Shown: in pieces, positions 1 to 10,896 of the stretch
Layout: each line of letters starts with the position of its first letter
How positions within the stretch are numbered: position 1 is the stretch's first letter
Assembly (NCBI GenBank): GCA_004802725.1
Contig: SGPM01000363.1
Span: 1-26,414 of the forward strand
Direction: 5' to 3'
DNA from: Antrodiella citrinella
Lineage: Eukaryota; Basidiomycota; Agaricomycetes; Polyporales; Steccherinaceae
Length of the DNA stretch: 26,414 nt
Made by a program: the position numbers and the translations under genes
The notes under the pieces: generated by a model
Databases searched by the model: none
What the model was told of the DNA's origin: nothing
The model's input: the letters and a program-made list of their open reading frames with translations, nothing else

Positions 1-250
1 TGTTCAGTGAGTGAAAATGTTCTGTGTATGAGAAATTCATAAGTAGCTTGGAAGGAGCAAGATTGATACGGTTCAAAACTTGTGCGGAATGGGGAAAAAG
101 TGAAATTGTCTGTTCAAGTTCACGCGTGTATTGATTGCCGATCGATCCTTCCGGAAGAGCTGTAAATCTAATCGCATCTTCCTTTCCTCGAGGACAGCAA
201 CAAGAATACAGCATCTACAGTACAACATATGTTCTTTGCAATACCAATGA

Positions 251-1815
251 CTAGCTTCCCTCTGACTTCGCAACCTCTACTGCCGCCTCGACAACTTCAC
301 CGCCGTCTTCACCTTCTCCTGCCTTCGCGTTCTTGCCCTTCCCCGGAGGAGGTGGGTGGTAAACCTTCTCCTGTAAAGAGAGCATCGTGAGCACGATAAA
401 GGTATATGATAACTGACACGAACCTTCTTCTTCTTCTTCTCCGGCTTCGCATTAGGATCCGGGTAAGCCAGCTGCTCGATCGTTTTCCACTCCTCGCTCT
501 CCTCAAATGCCTTCTGAATGGGTTCCAACAGTTTGACGATAGCTTCGGCCACCGCCGTCTTGAGGTCTTTGGGATGCACTTTCTTCTCTGCAAAGTCATT
601 CTTCAAATCGTCGTACGTCTTGTAATGCAGCGAGCCTCCGTAATCTTCCTTCCTAAAGATCGAGAATACCGAGCCCTCCGGTGCACCTTCCACAGTGAAC
701 GGTGTCTGTTCACCGGTCGCGTTCTGGCCCTCCTCTGAATCTACACCGGTCTTGCCCTGCAGACGTTCCAACCGCAGTTGACTGATGGGAATCAACACCG
801 CTTGTACGAACGACAGAACGCCGTTGTCCGCCACGTTTCCCTCCTCGCAGAATGCGCTCTTGATCTTCTTGCGGATCGTCGATGGGGTGTCCAGGAAGTC
901 AATCTTGGAGTTCGGGTCGGATGCGGACATCTTCCCTCCACTGAGACCAGGAACCATGGTGTTCATGAGATGAGCGCGTTTGGCGTATCCCAAACGAGGC
1001 AAGTAGAGCTCGGCGAACGTGAAGATTTTACGCTACGGAAATGGAAAGTATGGTCAGTTCAAGCAGGGGTCAGAATGACGGTAGAACGCACCTGATCTAC
1101 ACCACCGAATTGGAAATCGACGCCGAGATACTGCTCGTCAAGAGCCTGCAAACCGGGGTATAACAGACCACTCAGCAATGGGCTCTCAACCTGCTTCACG
1201 ACCTCTGCACCGGCTTTCTTGGCATCGTGCTCCGTCACGATGGCAGATAGGCGGTAGCTGTCAAGATTGTAGTCCCTGGTCAGCTGGTAAGATGATCCCT
1301 CTACAAAAGTGAGTTTTGATGTGGGTATCCCGAGCGATTGGAAGACAGCAAGGAGGAGGAATTTGTAGTATTTTGTCCGATGCGCAACGAGGTCTAGAGG
1401 CGCTTTGAGGTTATCGAGGAATGCGTGAACATCTGCAGAACTATGTTTAGAATACATCTCGCGCTGTAAATATTGTGTGCTTACCTGCGAGCAAGATTTT
1501 AACTTCTACGCCTGCTCTCAGAAAGTCTGCGATCTTGGTCAACGCGACAAAGTATCCGATATGTGCTGTCAACAGTGCAGGTCGGTATACCTGGAACTTC
1601 AATCAAACGATTATACTTACGCCGACCAGTGGGCGCAGTACCTGTTGCATTAGTTAGTCGATGAAGTACTGTAATGTTATGCCGTTTGACGCACCCCAGT
1701 AGCATTTTGGCGATCGACCCTCGTTTAAGATAGCCTTGATGCTTTCGCCACCCAAGACCTCCTGCAATCTCCTAGTGATGAGTTCGTACTTCTCGTCCGC
1801 GTCCGCTGCAGCCAT
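251..1815 (-). CDS. TYS1: Tyrosyl-tRNA synthetase, cytoplasmic
   Basis: Class I aminoacyl-tRNA synthetase that charges tRNA-Tyr with tyrosine in the cytosol. Six exons read on the minus strand: 1815-1695, 1641-1621, 1565-1485, 1432-1092, 1032-424 and 370-251, giving 430 aa. The start ATG (1815) lies in a CCACCATGG context, just before [13 protein letters not shown]. The class I HIGH-type signature appears as PHIGY at residues 48-52, built across two introns. A second signature, KMSAS, lies at 222-226 after [18 protein letters not shown] and GVDQ, both usual in eukaryotic TyrRS, are present. After the anticodon-binding part comes a lysine run (KKKKK, about 387-391) and a short acidic tail. This matches fungal enzymes, which lack the animal EMAPII domain. 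Exon 2 is only 21 nt. The gene shares a 149-bp divergent promoter with a TFIIIC subunit gene. Identity is secure; the symbol follows yeast. Confidence 0.96.
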
Positions 1816-1964
1816 GGTGGGCGTGGAATGTTGAACAGAGAAATGACAACTGACTCGACTCTTGCTCAGATCGGATCGATGAAAAGGAAAATTAAATCTA
1901 ATCTTATCTCTCAAGAGAGAATCATCTCCGGGTTCACGTTGAAGTTGACCGGCAAAGGTGCACG
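1816..1964. promoter_or_regulatory. Divergent promoter, TyrRS / TFIIIC subunit
   Basis: These 149 bp separate the two start codons and must hold both core promoters. A TGACTC hexamer at 1851-1856 matches six of seven bases of the Gcn4/Cpc1 consensus TGACTCA and lies 36-41 bp upstream of the TyrRS ATG. An AT-rich patch lies around 1880-1905. No clear TATA box was seen. The bidirectional role is inferred from geometry alone. Confidence 0.6.
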
Positions 1965-2868
1965 ATGATGTCTTCAGCCACTCTCATACCATCGTTTCAC
2001 CAAGTCGATACGTTTGCGGACGACGACGAATACGAACGAAATGAAGATGGGTCCATACAGGAAGAGGTAGCCTACGTGACACTAGACCTGGGTCAAATCG
2101 AGCCGACACTCGTTCCGAGTACCTCTTCGTATCGTCTTATTGTAAGTCATGAAATACGCATGATGCGCAGAAGTATAACATCTCAAATCAGGGACTGGAT
2201 ACGCCTACTCCGTACCTTCAACTGCAAGGTTCATTCTTCAAAGGTCAACATCACACCCTTCTTGGCACCGAGCTGCTATTCACAGACTCAAAAGGTGAGG
2301 TGCTCACGCGTACGGACGTGCAGGCCTTTCCTTACACCCTGTAATAGACGAACAACATAGCCTCATATCTTCGCAGAGGTCCCTCGCGAACGTCGGCCAA
2401 ACTGAAAACCGCATCCGCTTCAAAGAAGTCGAAATCAAACACAAAGGAGACCCCACCGCCGACGCCTCGACATCCACACCAAAGCAACCAGCATCGGCGA
2501 AGACCAAGCTGAAGAAGACGCGGAAGAAGTCTGGAACGACGGGTGACGTTGACGGGAACGACTTGGACCCCGACTATGTAGCCAGTTCTAGTCCGGCGAC
2601 AACGCGAGGGCGGGGGCGGGGACGCGGTCGCGGAGGGGGCCGAGGACGCGGAGGATCGAAATCGCGCTCGTCAAAGACAACGGATGATACACTACTGGGA
2701 GGGAACGCAGAAGCAGGCCCGAGCCATACCACTCCTGATGGTGCTGGTCCTGTAGCTGGTGGGGTTAGGCAGTCGGAGGCACCCAGTAGCACGGTAGAGG
2801 CTGTAATACCAACACAGTGGTCATCCGAGGCCCCAACGGGTGATCAACCTATGGATCTGGATCCTTAG
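1965..2868 (+). CDS. TFIIIC subunit with triple-barrel domain (GTF3C6 / Sfc7-like)
   Basis: Subunit of the Pol III initiation factor TFIIIC, which recognises tRNA-gene A and B boxes. Exons are 1965-2141, 2192-2294 and 2348-2868, giving 266 aa. Two ATGs (1965, 1968) are possible starts. The N-terminal half carries the PF10419-type triple-barrel pattern. [11 protein letters not shown] comes first; then [20 protein letters not shown] is assembled across intron 1, followed by GTELLF, DEQ and [10 protein letters not shown]. The C-terminal half is low complexity: Lys-rich, then an Arg-Gly block (residues about 176-190) with GRGRGRGR and GGGRGRGG, then Ser/Thr/Pro-rich sequence. The basic Arg-Gly tail may contact nucleic acid, which is inference. 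The exon 2/3 junction was chosen because it restores DEQ and keeps the frame. The orthologue group is clear; the exact yeast counterpart (Tfc7 also carries a phosphatase-like part) is less so. Confidence 0.88.
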
Positions 2869-3271
2869 CTCATGCATGTGTGAGCGTACGCTTCTCTGTC
2901 ATTCTGCTACTCTGACAATCTGTTACGGTGAACCCGACTTTTCAGGATTCACAACAACGGATAAGGGTGATCGTGAACAGTATCATTTCATATCATGCTT
3001 CGCCCTGGTTCGTACAGAACGTATGGGTAACAGACCATATCTTGATAGGCAAATGATGGTATATCGAAAGTATGGCATTTACGCCAGTATCTTCCCTCTG
3101 TGTATATGTACAGTGCAAGTTATGTTATCGAAAATCACTGGCTTGGGACCTACGGTAGTAAAGTATAGCCAAGGTGGGATATATGCAGAATGCGAAGGGA
3201 TATGCAGAAAGTCCGGGATATATCTATCTACTAGAGTGTATGCTTGCTAACGTGCCAGGGTAAAAGGGTTC
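2869..3271. other. Convergent intergenic region, no gene seen
   Basis: This stretch separates the 3' ends of the TFIIIC-subunit gene and the DUF3533 gene. A plus-strand open frame runs through much of it, but it is the read-through of another frame and has no coding character. Near 3177-3225 three short direct repeats begin GGGATAT, two of them followed by GCAGAA. It presumably holds both 3' UTRs. Confidence 0.6.
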
Positions 3272-5400
3272 CTAGTGAGCAACAACCTTCGCCTTGTGTT
3301 CCCGATGATGCAGGAAGGAAGTAAAAATGCAGAGCGTGAAGATGGACAGGACTATCCAGGCGACGATGACGCCGGCATTGTGACCTGGGTTTTGTTGGGT
3401 ATTGAAGAAGATCGCACGAAGAGCATCAGACCTATGGGCTCGATGTCAGTATATACTCCGGGGAATTCGTGAAGACTGAACTTACAAGTTCCTAGAGCAG
3501 TTCAATAGTTAGATTGTAAATAGTATGATGAATGTAGAAAGTGCTCACGGTACTGGGAAGCCCTGACCATACGCGAATATTGGGCTCTGAAGTTCATTCG
3601 GAAGCAGCACCGGTGCAATGTTATACACAATCTGAACGAGAGGTAAGACATGACACGTAGGCATGTATAAAAATATCATGACGTACCAGAACGAACAAAA
3701 AGTATGGTATAAACTGTACGGTCAGAACCGTGACCATCGCCTCCAACGAGAGTGCGACGGCAGCCAATCCTAGCCACACAAAGACCCATGCAATCATGAA
3801 TCCGGCCCCTGGCGAATACCTAGTTTTCACCATGAGTAAACGACCAAGCGCGACGACGAGGGAGACCAAGGCTTACTTTCCACCGAAGGGTAAGCCGAAC
3901 GCAAGACTGATGAGGTTGAAGCTGAGACTGAGAGGGATGTACATGGCCAACGGAACGAGTACGCGCATCGCCAAGTAAGACCCAAGGTTCAGGCTTGGGG
4001 CAATCAAAGTTCTGGCGTGGTTGTTTGCTACGACCTGACGGCAAAAATGAGTAAACCGTGACATTGAGCACGACGACTGGCTCGTACCGTGAAGAAGCTA
4101 AAATTGTCTGTTAGTATACACAGCATAAGAGAACGTTGTATGGCACAACTCACCCAAATATAACCAAGAATATATTACCAACGAGAGTGACAGCAAGGGC
4201 TGCGGGAGTTCTGGAGAATCATAAGTATACCGTTGCATTAAAGGACAGCCTATGAATTACTCACGTGTAGGGACGAAGATTCACTTCAGTGAAGTCGATC
4301 GCTGGGCTTATAGTCTGCGGTGCTATTGAAAGCATCTGTATCGCAGTAGTATTGGTTGTATTTCCCGGCGATATCTGCGCAAAGTATCTCTGTGCAGCTC
4401 CGGTAGCCCAGCCCGATATGACAGCCTTCAGAGTGTGTTCCAGGTTAGGAATGAGATATGTTCCCGTAGCAACTTCTTGTCTCGCCTGAATAGAATGACA
4501 GAGTACGTGTTAGACCCTCGAGAGATCATCAGAATGCAAACGTACCTGTGAATAGTATACTGTGATGGCAGAAGCTGGATTATACGTCACGTCGCCATTC
4601 TGGCGGGCAAGCGTCAAAGTACTCGTGGCGTTGGCCTCAACTGAATAAACTTGTCAAGAAAGTTCTAAAGTTCATCACACGACCCACATACCGACAACTG
4701 CAGCCCAGACCTGATCTGTCACAACAGACCCGATGATGTCCTCATCAGAGCCAGCAACAAGAGGGTTCACGACTTGCCAACCGAGAGGCAGCGCAGGTCC
4801 GGAATAATTTGCAATGCCATCCCAAATAGCGTGTCCAACCCGCGAGTCGTCACGGTCGATATACCATACGGTAAGCTGATCTGTGAGCGAAGCAGAGTTC
4901 GACAGTGCTCCCCAAAAGCTGGACGATCGAGAGGGAATGGTCAATTGGCGCCGTTGCAAAATTGGTGGCACGACTTACGCAGGGAGCGATGCCCACATGA
5001 TGATGATCACGAAAAAGGTAACCTTTGCCATATAGACCAGATACGCCTTCCGAGCGAGGGCTACCTCGGGATCAAAGACTACATGGTGCCAGGTCAGTCA
5101 GTAACGAGAGAGGAGGGGCTCTCGACAACAAAACCACTCACAACCATAAACCACAGGGGAATCTCTCATCCCGGATTCCTGCCACGGGATGCCTAGGCCC
5201 TTCTCCAGCTCGCCCATCTGCACGGATGCACTTTGAGACTCGGAATCGTCGCCGGTGGACCTGTGTCGCGGTTCGGCAACGATGACTGCAGTTTCGGCAT
5301 GCGCTAAACTTGCATCTGCCGGTTCGCTGTCCGCGGTCGGCAAGGCTTTGTCCTCTAAAGAACTGCGACCGCTGCCTTTGGATGCCGAGTACGTTGCCAT
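3272..5400 (-). CDS. DUF3533 / SNG1-like multi-pass membrane protein
   Basis: Twelve exons on the minus strand: 5400-5142, 5078-4979, 4918-4692, 4640-4546, 4485-4265, 4210-4154, 4097-4088, 4034-3877, 3819-3687, 3631-3549, 3491-3486 and 3431-3272, giving 502 aa. All phases agree. The N-terminus (1-85) is polar and Ser-rich. VVYGFFDPE leads to a first membrane helix at about 103-125. A large extracytosolic loop with NAT, NTT and NYS sequons follows. Further hydrophobic segments lie near 301-323, 343-371, 380-432 and 466-487. The order of one helix, long loop and helix cluster ending in FPVPNLSDALRAIFFNT is that of DUF3533 proteins. In yeast, Sng1 of this family gives nitrosoguanidine resistance and affects plasma-membrane lipid asymmetry. 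Function here is inferred from family only. Exons 7 (10 nt) and 11 (6 nt) are micro-exons needed to restore conserved sequence. Confidence 0.85.
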
Positions 5401-5730
5401 CGTCCGAGCAGAGCCTGCAGAGACTCGGAGGAGGGGAGGACGCGACGGTGCGATAGCAACCTATCTGAGCTACTAGTACTATTTGCTGACTGTCCACGCT
5501 AACCCCCAGTCCACCCGTGGGAATCTCGCATCTACTCCATCCAAGGGCAGAACTGCGAAGATCCAAACAAACCCTTCAAACAAACTGGGAACTTCCTCGA
5601 CCGGTGAAAAAGCGTTTACGACATCGAAGCACATTACATCGCGCATTACTACTACACCTGGCGGTACACGCGCTATGTCACATAGCCTGCACACAAAAAT
5701 ATACAAACCTTACTGTAGAATGTCCCTGCT
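5401..5730. other. Intergenic region upstream of the DUF3533 gene
   Basis: This 330 bp lies between the DUF3533 start codon and the stop of the WDR48-like gene, both on the minus strand. It should hold the DUF3533 promoter and the WDR48-like 3' UTR. Several open frames cross it on both strands, but none has a start context, splice sites or recognisable protein sequence. I saw no clear TATA box or repeat. Confidence 0.55.
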
Positions 5731-8700
5731 TCACAGATCCTGACTCGGCCCTCCTCCCTGACCGATGTCCCTGCTAATAAACTTTCTGCGATAGTGCATC
5801 GTCAGCTCGCCAGCAGAGCGCCATACGAACTGTCGCACCGCCGCCAGCGTCATGTTCAGCGGCAACACCATGTCGTTGCACAAGATCTCGTACACCTCGT
5901 CCGCGCGAGCACGCGACTCGGATCCTGACTTCGCAGGCGACAGCGACCGAGTTGTCGGCGGCGACGTAGACCGTGAATCGGACGATGACCGCGGTGAAGT
6001 TTGTGCGGGTGTACTGGTACGAGCTGAGGCAGCCATCTTGTCCAGTTTGTCCTGTACCTGCACGTGCGATGCATTCGTTTGGGAACCCTGATCATTTCAT
6101 TCAGGTGCAGCCAGGGACTTACATGATGAGTCAACTTTTTCACCCGAAGAAACCTGCTCGCTGTCAGTTTCGCCTGGGAGCTAGTATGGGCGCACAGACA
6201 TGAGCCCTGACCACGTTGAGCATTACAAAGTATGAAGATAACTCACGTGTTCAAAAGTTCTGGAAGCTGCTCCTCGCCCTCCTTCACTGGATACGGTAGC
6301 AAAACGAAGCTGATCTTGACAATAGTTATGGTCGGCGTCTTGTTCGCCAACAAGTACTCCAGCAACCACACGGGCATCGTCTCCTCCAGCACACGTACGT
6401 CATTGCCTGTGTCAGATATATTTCCGCGATAGATAGTCGTCCACCCTGACATCGCTTCCTCGGAGATGATCATAGCGGTATCGGAGGGTATAGGTAGTGT
6501 TGGTGCTTCGTTAGAAGAGGGTGGCGTTATTGGCTCTGCGAGAAGGTGTTGCAGCGGCGTCTTCGGAACTGGGCTGGAAGCAGCATCCTGAAAACACGGC
6601 ACATAAGCACGAGGTAGCTATCAAAGATTTGAATACAATCTTACCGCTGATGCGGAAGAAGCCTCCCCTATGTGTGATGAGCCTGAGCTCGTAGTGAACT
6701 CAGTGGTATGACGCTTGCTCTTCGCGCCAAACACCTTGAAGCGGTTCATGAACCCAGTGCTAGGTGTACTAGGTGTACTAGGTGGAGGTGGCGCAGCAGC
6801 AGGGGTCTCAGGAGCTGGAGTTAGTTTCGACGTCGCAGGTCCACCCCACCCTGAAAAGTCGTCAGGAGTGGTCATAGTCGTAGAGGTCGGCTGGCGAGAC
6901 CGCATAGAGAAATAATCACCCTCTCGTCCTGACGATGTTGAGCTGTCTGTCGTATGTGACCTTTGTGGTCGCGCCATGGGTGTCGCATCTGTGCTCCCTG
7001 GGGATTGAGGGATGGGCGATAGCAGAGACTCCCGTCTTGCCGCCGCAATGGGGATCATCGGTGTCAGCAACGGTGACGACCTTGTGGTCCCATTCACTGT
7101 GGGGATCACCGCGGGTACCATACTTGGACTAAACACGATAGAAGCACACCTAGGGACAGGTATCGTTGAACGGGAACCATCGGAAGAAGAATGTCGGGAT
7201 GACTCAGGGGAGCGTCCTCTGTTACTGTGGGTATCAATATGAGTTGGAGCAGACGGACGGTGTAGACGTTGATTAGAAGAATCTTGCTGAGAGGTTTCAC
7301 GAGCTTTGTGCGCCACAACCCGTTGTTGTTCCCGTACGAAACCAAGGAATATGTTACGCAAGAGCCACTTCCCGAGATTCACTAGATCACGGATCGACGT
7401 CAGCCAGAAAACACAGACAATACAATATCAAGTACGACATACATCTGATCTCGTCGTTGAATTGCCGCTCAGTAGGATATCCAGCTTCGTCTGCATAAAT
7501 CTCCGCATCGAAGCACTTATCGCTAAGATGCACTGTCAGCGCGCCCGTCTTGGTATCCACAGTAGCCCACGGTGCAACCACCGCTTCGCCCTCGATCAGT
7601 TCCCGCACCGTCTCTAACGCCTCCCTAGGACTGCTCTCCACTTCTCCTGACCTGTCGCTGGCATTACTGCCGCGAAAGGTCGCGGTGGCGACGTCCTCAT
7701 TCGAAAACACGCCTACGCACGTCCCGCGAAGGATATCCCACACGGCCACCACACCAGCGGTGTCCACCGTCAACGCGTGCATCCGGTCGTTCAGGATCAC
7801 CGACCGCACGAGGCCATGTTCGCCACTAATGACCTCATCTGGGGTAGATTGCAAAGGAACCGCGTCTGCAGCCACTTCCCGCTCCAAGTATTCTTGTCTA
7901 GCAGCTTTAAGGGGATGCAGCGTCTCCTCTGCTCGTGAAAATGCTAGATCCCCGGGCATGGGGCTGGAGCTGCGCTGCATCTGCGAGTTTTGAAAGGTGG
8001 CTTGCAGCGGTGAGCGGATGACCCGCGGAACGGACATCACGGAGGCAGCCGAGTACAGCGTCGCGATCTCCGGGTCTCGTCCGCGCAGCATGCCAAAGGA
8101 AGAGAACGTCTCGTTGGGAGACGTGAGTCGTACCAAGCTCTCGAAGGGGATACCGTACCACGTCTCGTCGCCCTCTTTGTCTTGTGCATACGCAAGGTTG
8201 TCAGAGACCAGCGAACCAGACAAAGATGGTGTGAGTGACAATCGCGGCTCGTGTCCTTGTCGCGTCGGAGAAGGTGGCGTGCGTGGCGGCATGTCTAACG
8301 ATCGACGTTTAATAGATGTCGAAGTCATGGAAGGAAAATCAGACCCGGTGGGGCTGTCAATTAGAGCACCATCACCCAGCGTAGCGTACGCGGAAGCTCT
8401 GAGAGACCGTGGACCTGGTGCACGCCATCTGCGAATGCTGGAGTTGCCTGAAGCCGTCCACAGGAGGTTGTCGTCTATGGCCACAATCTTGCTGACGCCT
8501 TCGTTGGACCCTCGTTCGTTGCTCTCCTGACAGATAACGACACACTCGCCTTCAGAGACGTCTGTGCAGTCCTCGACGTCTACTTTGCAGACCAGGCCGG
8601 ACCGGTCGCCAGAGTAGAAACTTTCTAGGGAGGGATGGTTCGAGAAGAGTGACCATACGGACTCGGTGTGGTGAGTGAAAGTGTGCAGACATCTTTGCGA

Positions 8701-10073
8701 CGCGAGGGACCACAATTTGATGGAAGCTAGAAAAATGATTATGAGTCTTGCCACGTACAAGAACAATGATATACTCACCATCTGCTGATCCTGTTAGAAG
8801 CTATTTGACGGTCAATCAGTGTTCACTTGACATTAATGCTGCACGTACGTAGCGGGCATCCTCCGAAACCAGTATAGCTCGGATATTATCGGTGTGACCG
8901 ACCAACTTTCCTACCCGTTTACCTGACCGTGGGTCCCATATTCGAATGACGCGTTCCGGAGATCCAGTTGCAATGATGCCGCCATAAGGATCTGTAGCCA
9001 ATGCGTATATTGAGGCTTTGGGCCCAGAGCCCTCAGGCGCATTGAGAGTAATCAAAGGGTCAGAGTTTGACGATGGAACGTTGGCCAAATCCCAAAGTTT
9101 GACAGTGCGGTCAAACGACCCTGATGCTACCCAATTCTGCGCTCGGCTGCAAATTCACCTCAGTATGAAATATAGCAAGTAATGCAGTACGACGTACCAA
9201 TAACTAAGACATCGTACATAGTCGGCGTGTTGGCCTATGATATTTGGTTCTGAATTGGCGTGCGGGTTCCACGCCTTCACGGTTCCATCCGAGGAAGCTG
9301 TAACGACTATGTCGCGTTCAGTGAGGATGACACGGACGATACATAAACCGTAGCTCACCGGTCTGATTTTGGTTGGTCAACACAATATCATTTACCCAGT
9401 CAGAATGCACTTGAGCAGACTGGCGAAATCGGGAACGCTGGGAGATAACCGATACGTCAGACGAACGACACAGCTTGCTCGGCGTACTCACCGTGCCCGC
9501 CTGGAACGCGTCCATGTCCGTTTCCCACTGCTCGACGAAGGGGATGTCGTCCACCGAGTCCAGTGCCCGTCTCCGACGTCTTCCCCCGCTTTCTCTCACA
9601 TCTCCCAAGATATCTCCGTCGCTCTTCGCTTCTTCCGTATCCTCCATGTCATCTTCTGGAACATCGTCCACCCAGCCTGTCATGACCTCCCACCTTCCTG
9701 TGGACCTCCTCAAGCTGTCCGTCGATACACCGTAACGTTTGGTGCGCTTCTTGGTAGGTATGCCGATATCCCACGATATGACCAACCCGTCGCGTCCGCC
9801 CGAGTAGAGGATACCTTCAGGGCTTCCCCTTCCAACGAGCTCCGTCGACGCATCCAAGGCAAGACATGATACACCCAGACGGTGGCGCGGATGGTGAGAC
9901 CGCCGACGCTTGTCTTCTGTGGGTGCTTCATCTTGAGTCTGCAGCGGGATGATAATGGGACCAATCGAGCCGTTTCTAGGGTATCCGTGCGGGGGAAGCT
10001 GGAGACGAGGCGGGGGATCCTTCGGGGATGGGATCACATAGGACAGCCTCCGCCTGCGTGGTGTTGCGACCAT
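5731..10073 (-). CDS. WDR48: WDR48 / Bun107-like WD40 protein, deubiquitinase activator
   Basis: Ten exons: 10073-9492, 9437-9359, 9306-9198, 9146-8849, 8800-8779, 8726-7443, 7381-6645, 6587-6247, 6180-6123 and 6057-5731, giving 1278 aa. WD40 blades run from about residue 70 to 430, with [55 protein letters not shown] and TGSADASIKLW. A later blade reads [15 protein letters not shown]. The DUF3337-type C-terminal region starts at about 792 with [16 protein letters not shown] and ends with [18 protein letters not shown] and [16 protein letters not shown]. Human WDR48 (UAF1) and fission yeast Bun107 bind and activate USP1/12/46-type deubiquitinases, so that role is inferred here. The protein is much longer than human WDR48 because of Ser/Pro-rich inserts in exon 6 (about 510-580) and exon 7 (about 830-1000). 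Intron 1 is 54 nt and stop-free in frame, so its retention would add 18 residues. Confidence 0.9.
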
Positions 10074-10332
10074 GACTCGTCGCTGTACGACTCTGGCGAC
10101 TCGATGGTCGTGAGCAGCGTTGAGTAGCGGACAGGCACAGGCACCAGTACGTAGACGCGGGATGATGAGTCAATGCATTTTACGAGAGGCTCGTCCACGT
10201 GATGGCGATTTGAGCAAGTACTTCCCAGTGCTATTCTGTAGCCCGAAGTCGAAGTTGGAATGAGCGTAGTTTGAGCTGTGAATGGGTGGTTTGCGCACCG
10301 CTGCCAGCGCCACACTTTGAGAAATAGAGAAT

Positions 10333-10367
10333 TTCCATATTTGGGCGTACATTTTCCAAATATGGAA
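10333..10367. promoter_or_regulatory. Paired inverted CArG boxes (MADS-box type site)
   Basis: The 12-bp arms TTCCATATTTGG (10333-10344) and CCAAATATGGAA (10356-10367) are exact reverse complements with an 11-bp spacer. Each contains a perfect CC(A/T)6GG box, at 10335-10344 and 10356-10365. The boxes are offset by 21 bp, about two helical turns, so both would face the same side of the helix. CArG boxes are the SRF/MADS-box target in other eukaryotes. Binding here is inferred. Confidence 0.55.
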
Positions 10368-10817
10368 TCAGCGTCGGGCCCGAGCGCGCAGTCTCCGTAG
10401 CCCTTGATATCAAGGCCGGCTGGCACGGCTTCAAACACTACCCTGACCGGAATGCGTTCGCGCCAGACAAATCTTAGGTGGAAATTCAAATCGACAGATA
10501 CCGGTCTGTCGTAGAACAGTGGAGGCCGAGCCCTCTGGCAAGTGACCTCGCGCATCGGAACATACACACCCCTGACCTAGGTAGCTGACTCGTTTCCTCC
10601 CAACTCTCGTCATTGACCTTTCCCCGGTTCTCCAGATGTCCGCCACATAGGATCAGGAATTACCGATCGGCTGCGTCAACGTATGGTACTTTGTATGCTC
10701 TGCTGTCGGTCCATTTGAGAACTCCCCGGTCGGAATTGGACATCATCGATCATCCTGCTCAACCTTCCCATACGATAAGACGTACTCTCGGCGGCTCAAC
10801 TGTTTTGCAGTGGACCA

Positions 10818-10826
10818 TTTATATAT
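10818..10826 (+). promoter_or_regulatory. TATA-like element of the monooxygenase gene
   Basis: TTTATATAT lies about 70-80 bp upstream of the monooxygenase ATG and is followed by a CT-rich stretch with TCTCGATCACTCACTCCCC. Spacing and context fit a fungal core promoter. No experimental start site is visible. Confidence 0.5.
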
Positions 10827-10896
10827 CTCACACCCGTTCGGATTCTAACTGTATCTTCCCTCTCGATCACTCACTCCCCATTCTACCTCTACCATC

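Larger units (their letters stand above)
10074..10896. other. Divergent intergenic region, WDR48-like / monooxygenase
   Basis: An 823-bp region between two head-to-head genes. Open frames on the minus strand here (for example 10034-10567) lack family signatures and splice logic and were not called. The notable content is a perfect inverted repeat of two CArG boxes and a TATA-like element near the monooxygenase, listed separately. The last 60 bp before the ATG are CT-rich, as usual for strong fungal promoters. Confidence 0.7.

Noticed and set aside
1..250. Minus-strand open frame at 73-273
   Set aside because: It lies in the presumed 3' UTR of TyrRS and has no coding character. Nothing else is visible in the first 250 bases.
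2840..3250. 136-codon plus-strand open frame after the TFIIIC subunit
   Set aside because: It overlaps the TFIIIC-subunit 3' end in another frame, has no recognisable protein pattern, and lies in a convergent 3' region.
5479..5777. Several open frames on both strands between the DUF3533 and WDR48-like genes
   Set aside because: They overlap each other and the WDR48-like C-terminus, with no splice sites or family signatures.
10034..10646. Minus-strand open frames upstream of the WDR48-like gene
   Set aside because: No coding character. The WDR48-like start at 10073 has the expected N-terminus, and these frames sit in its promoter.
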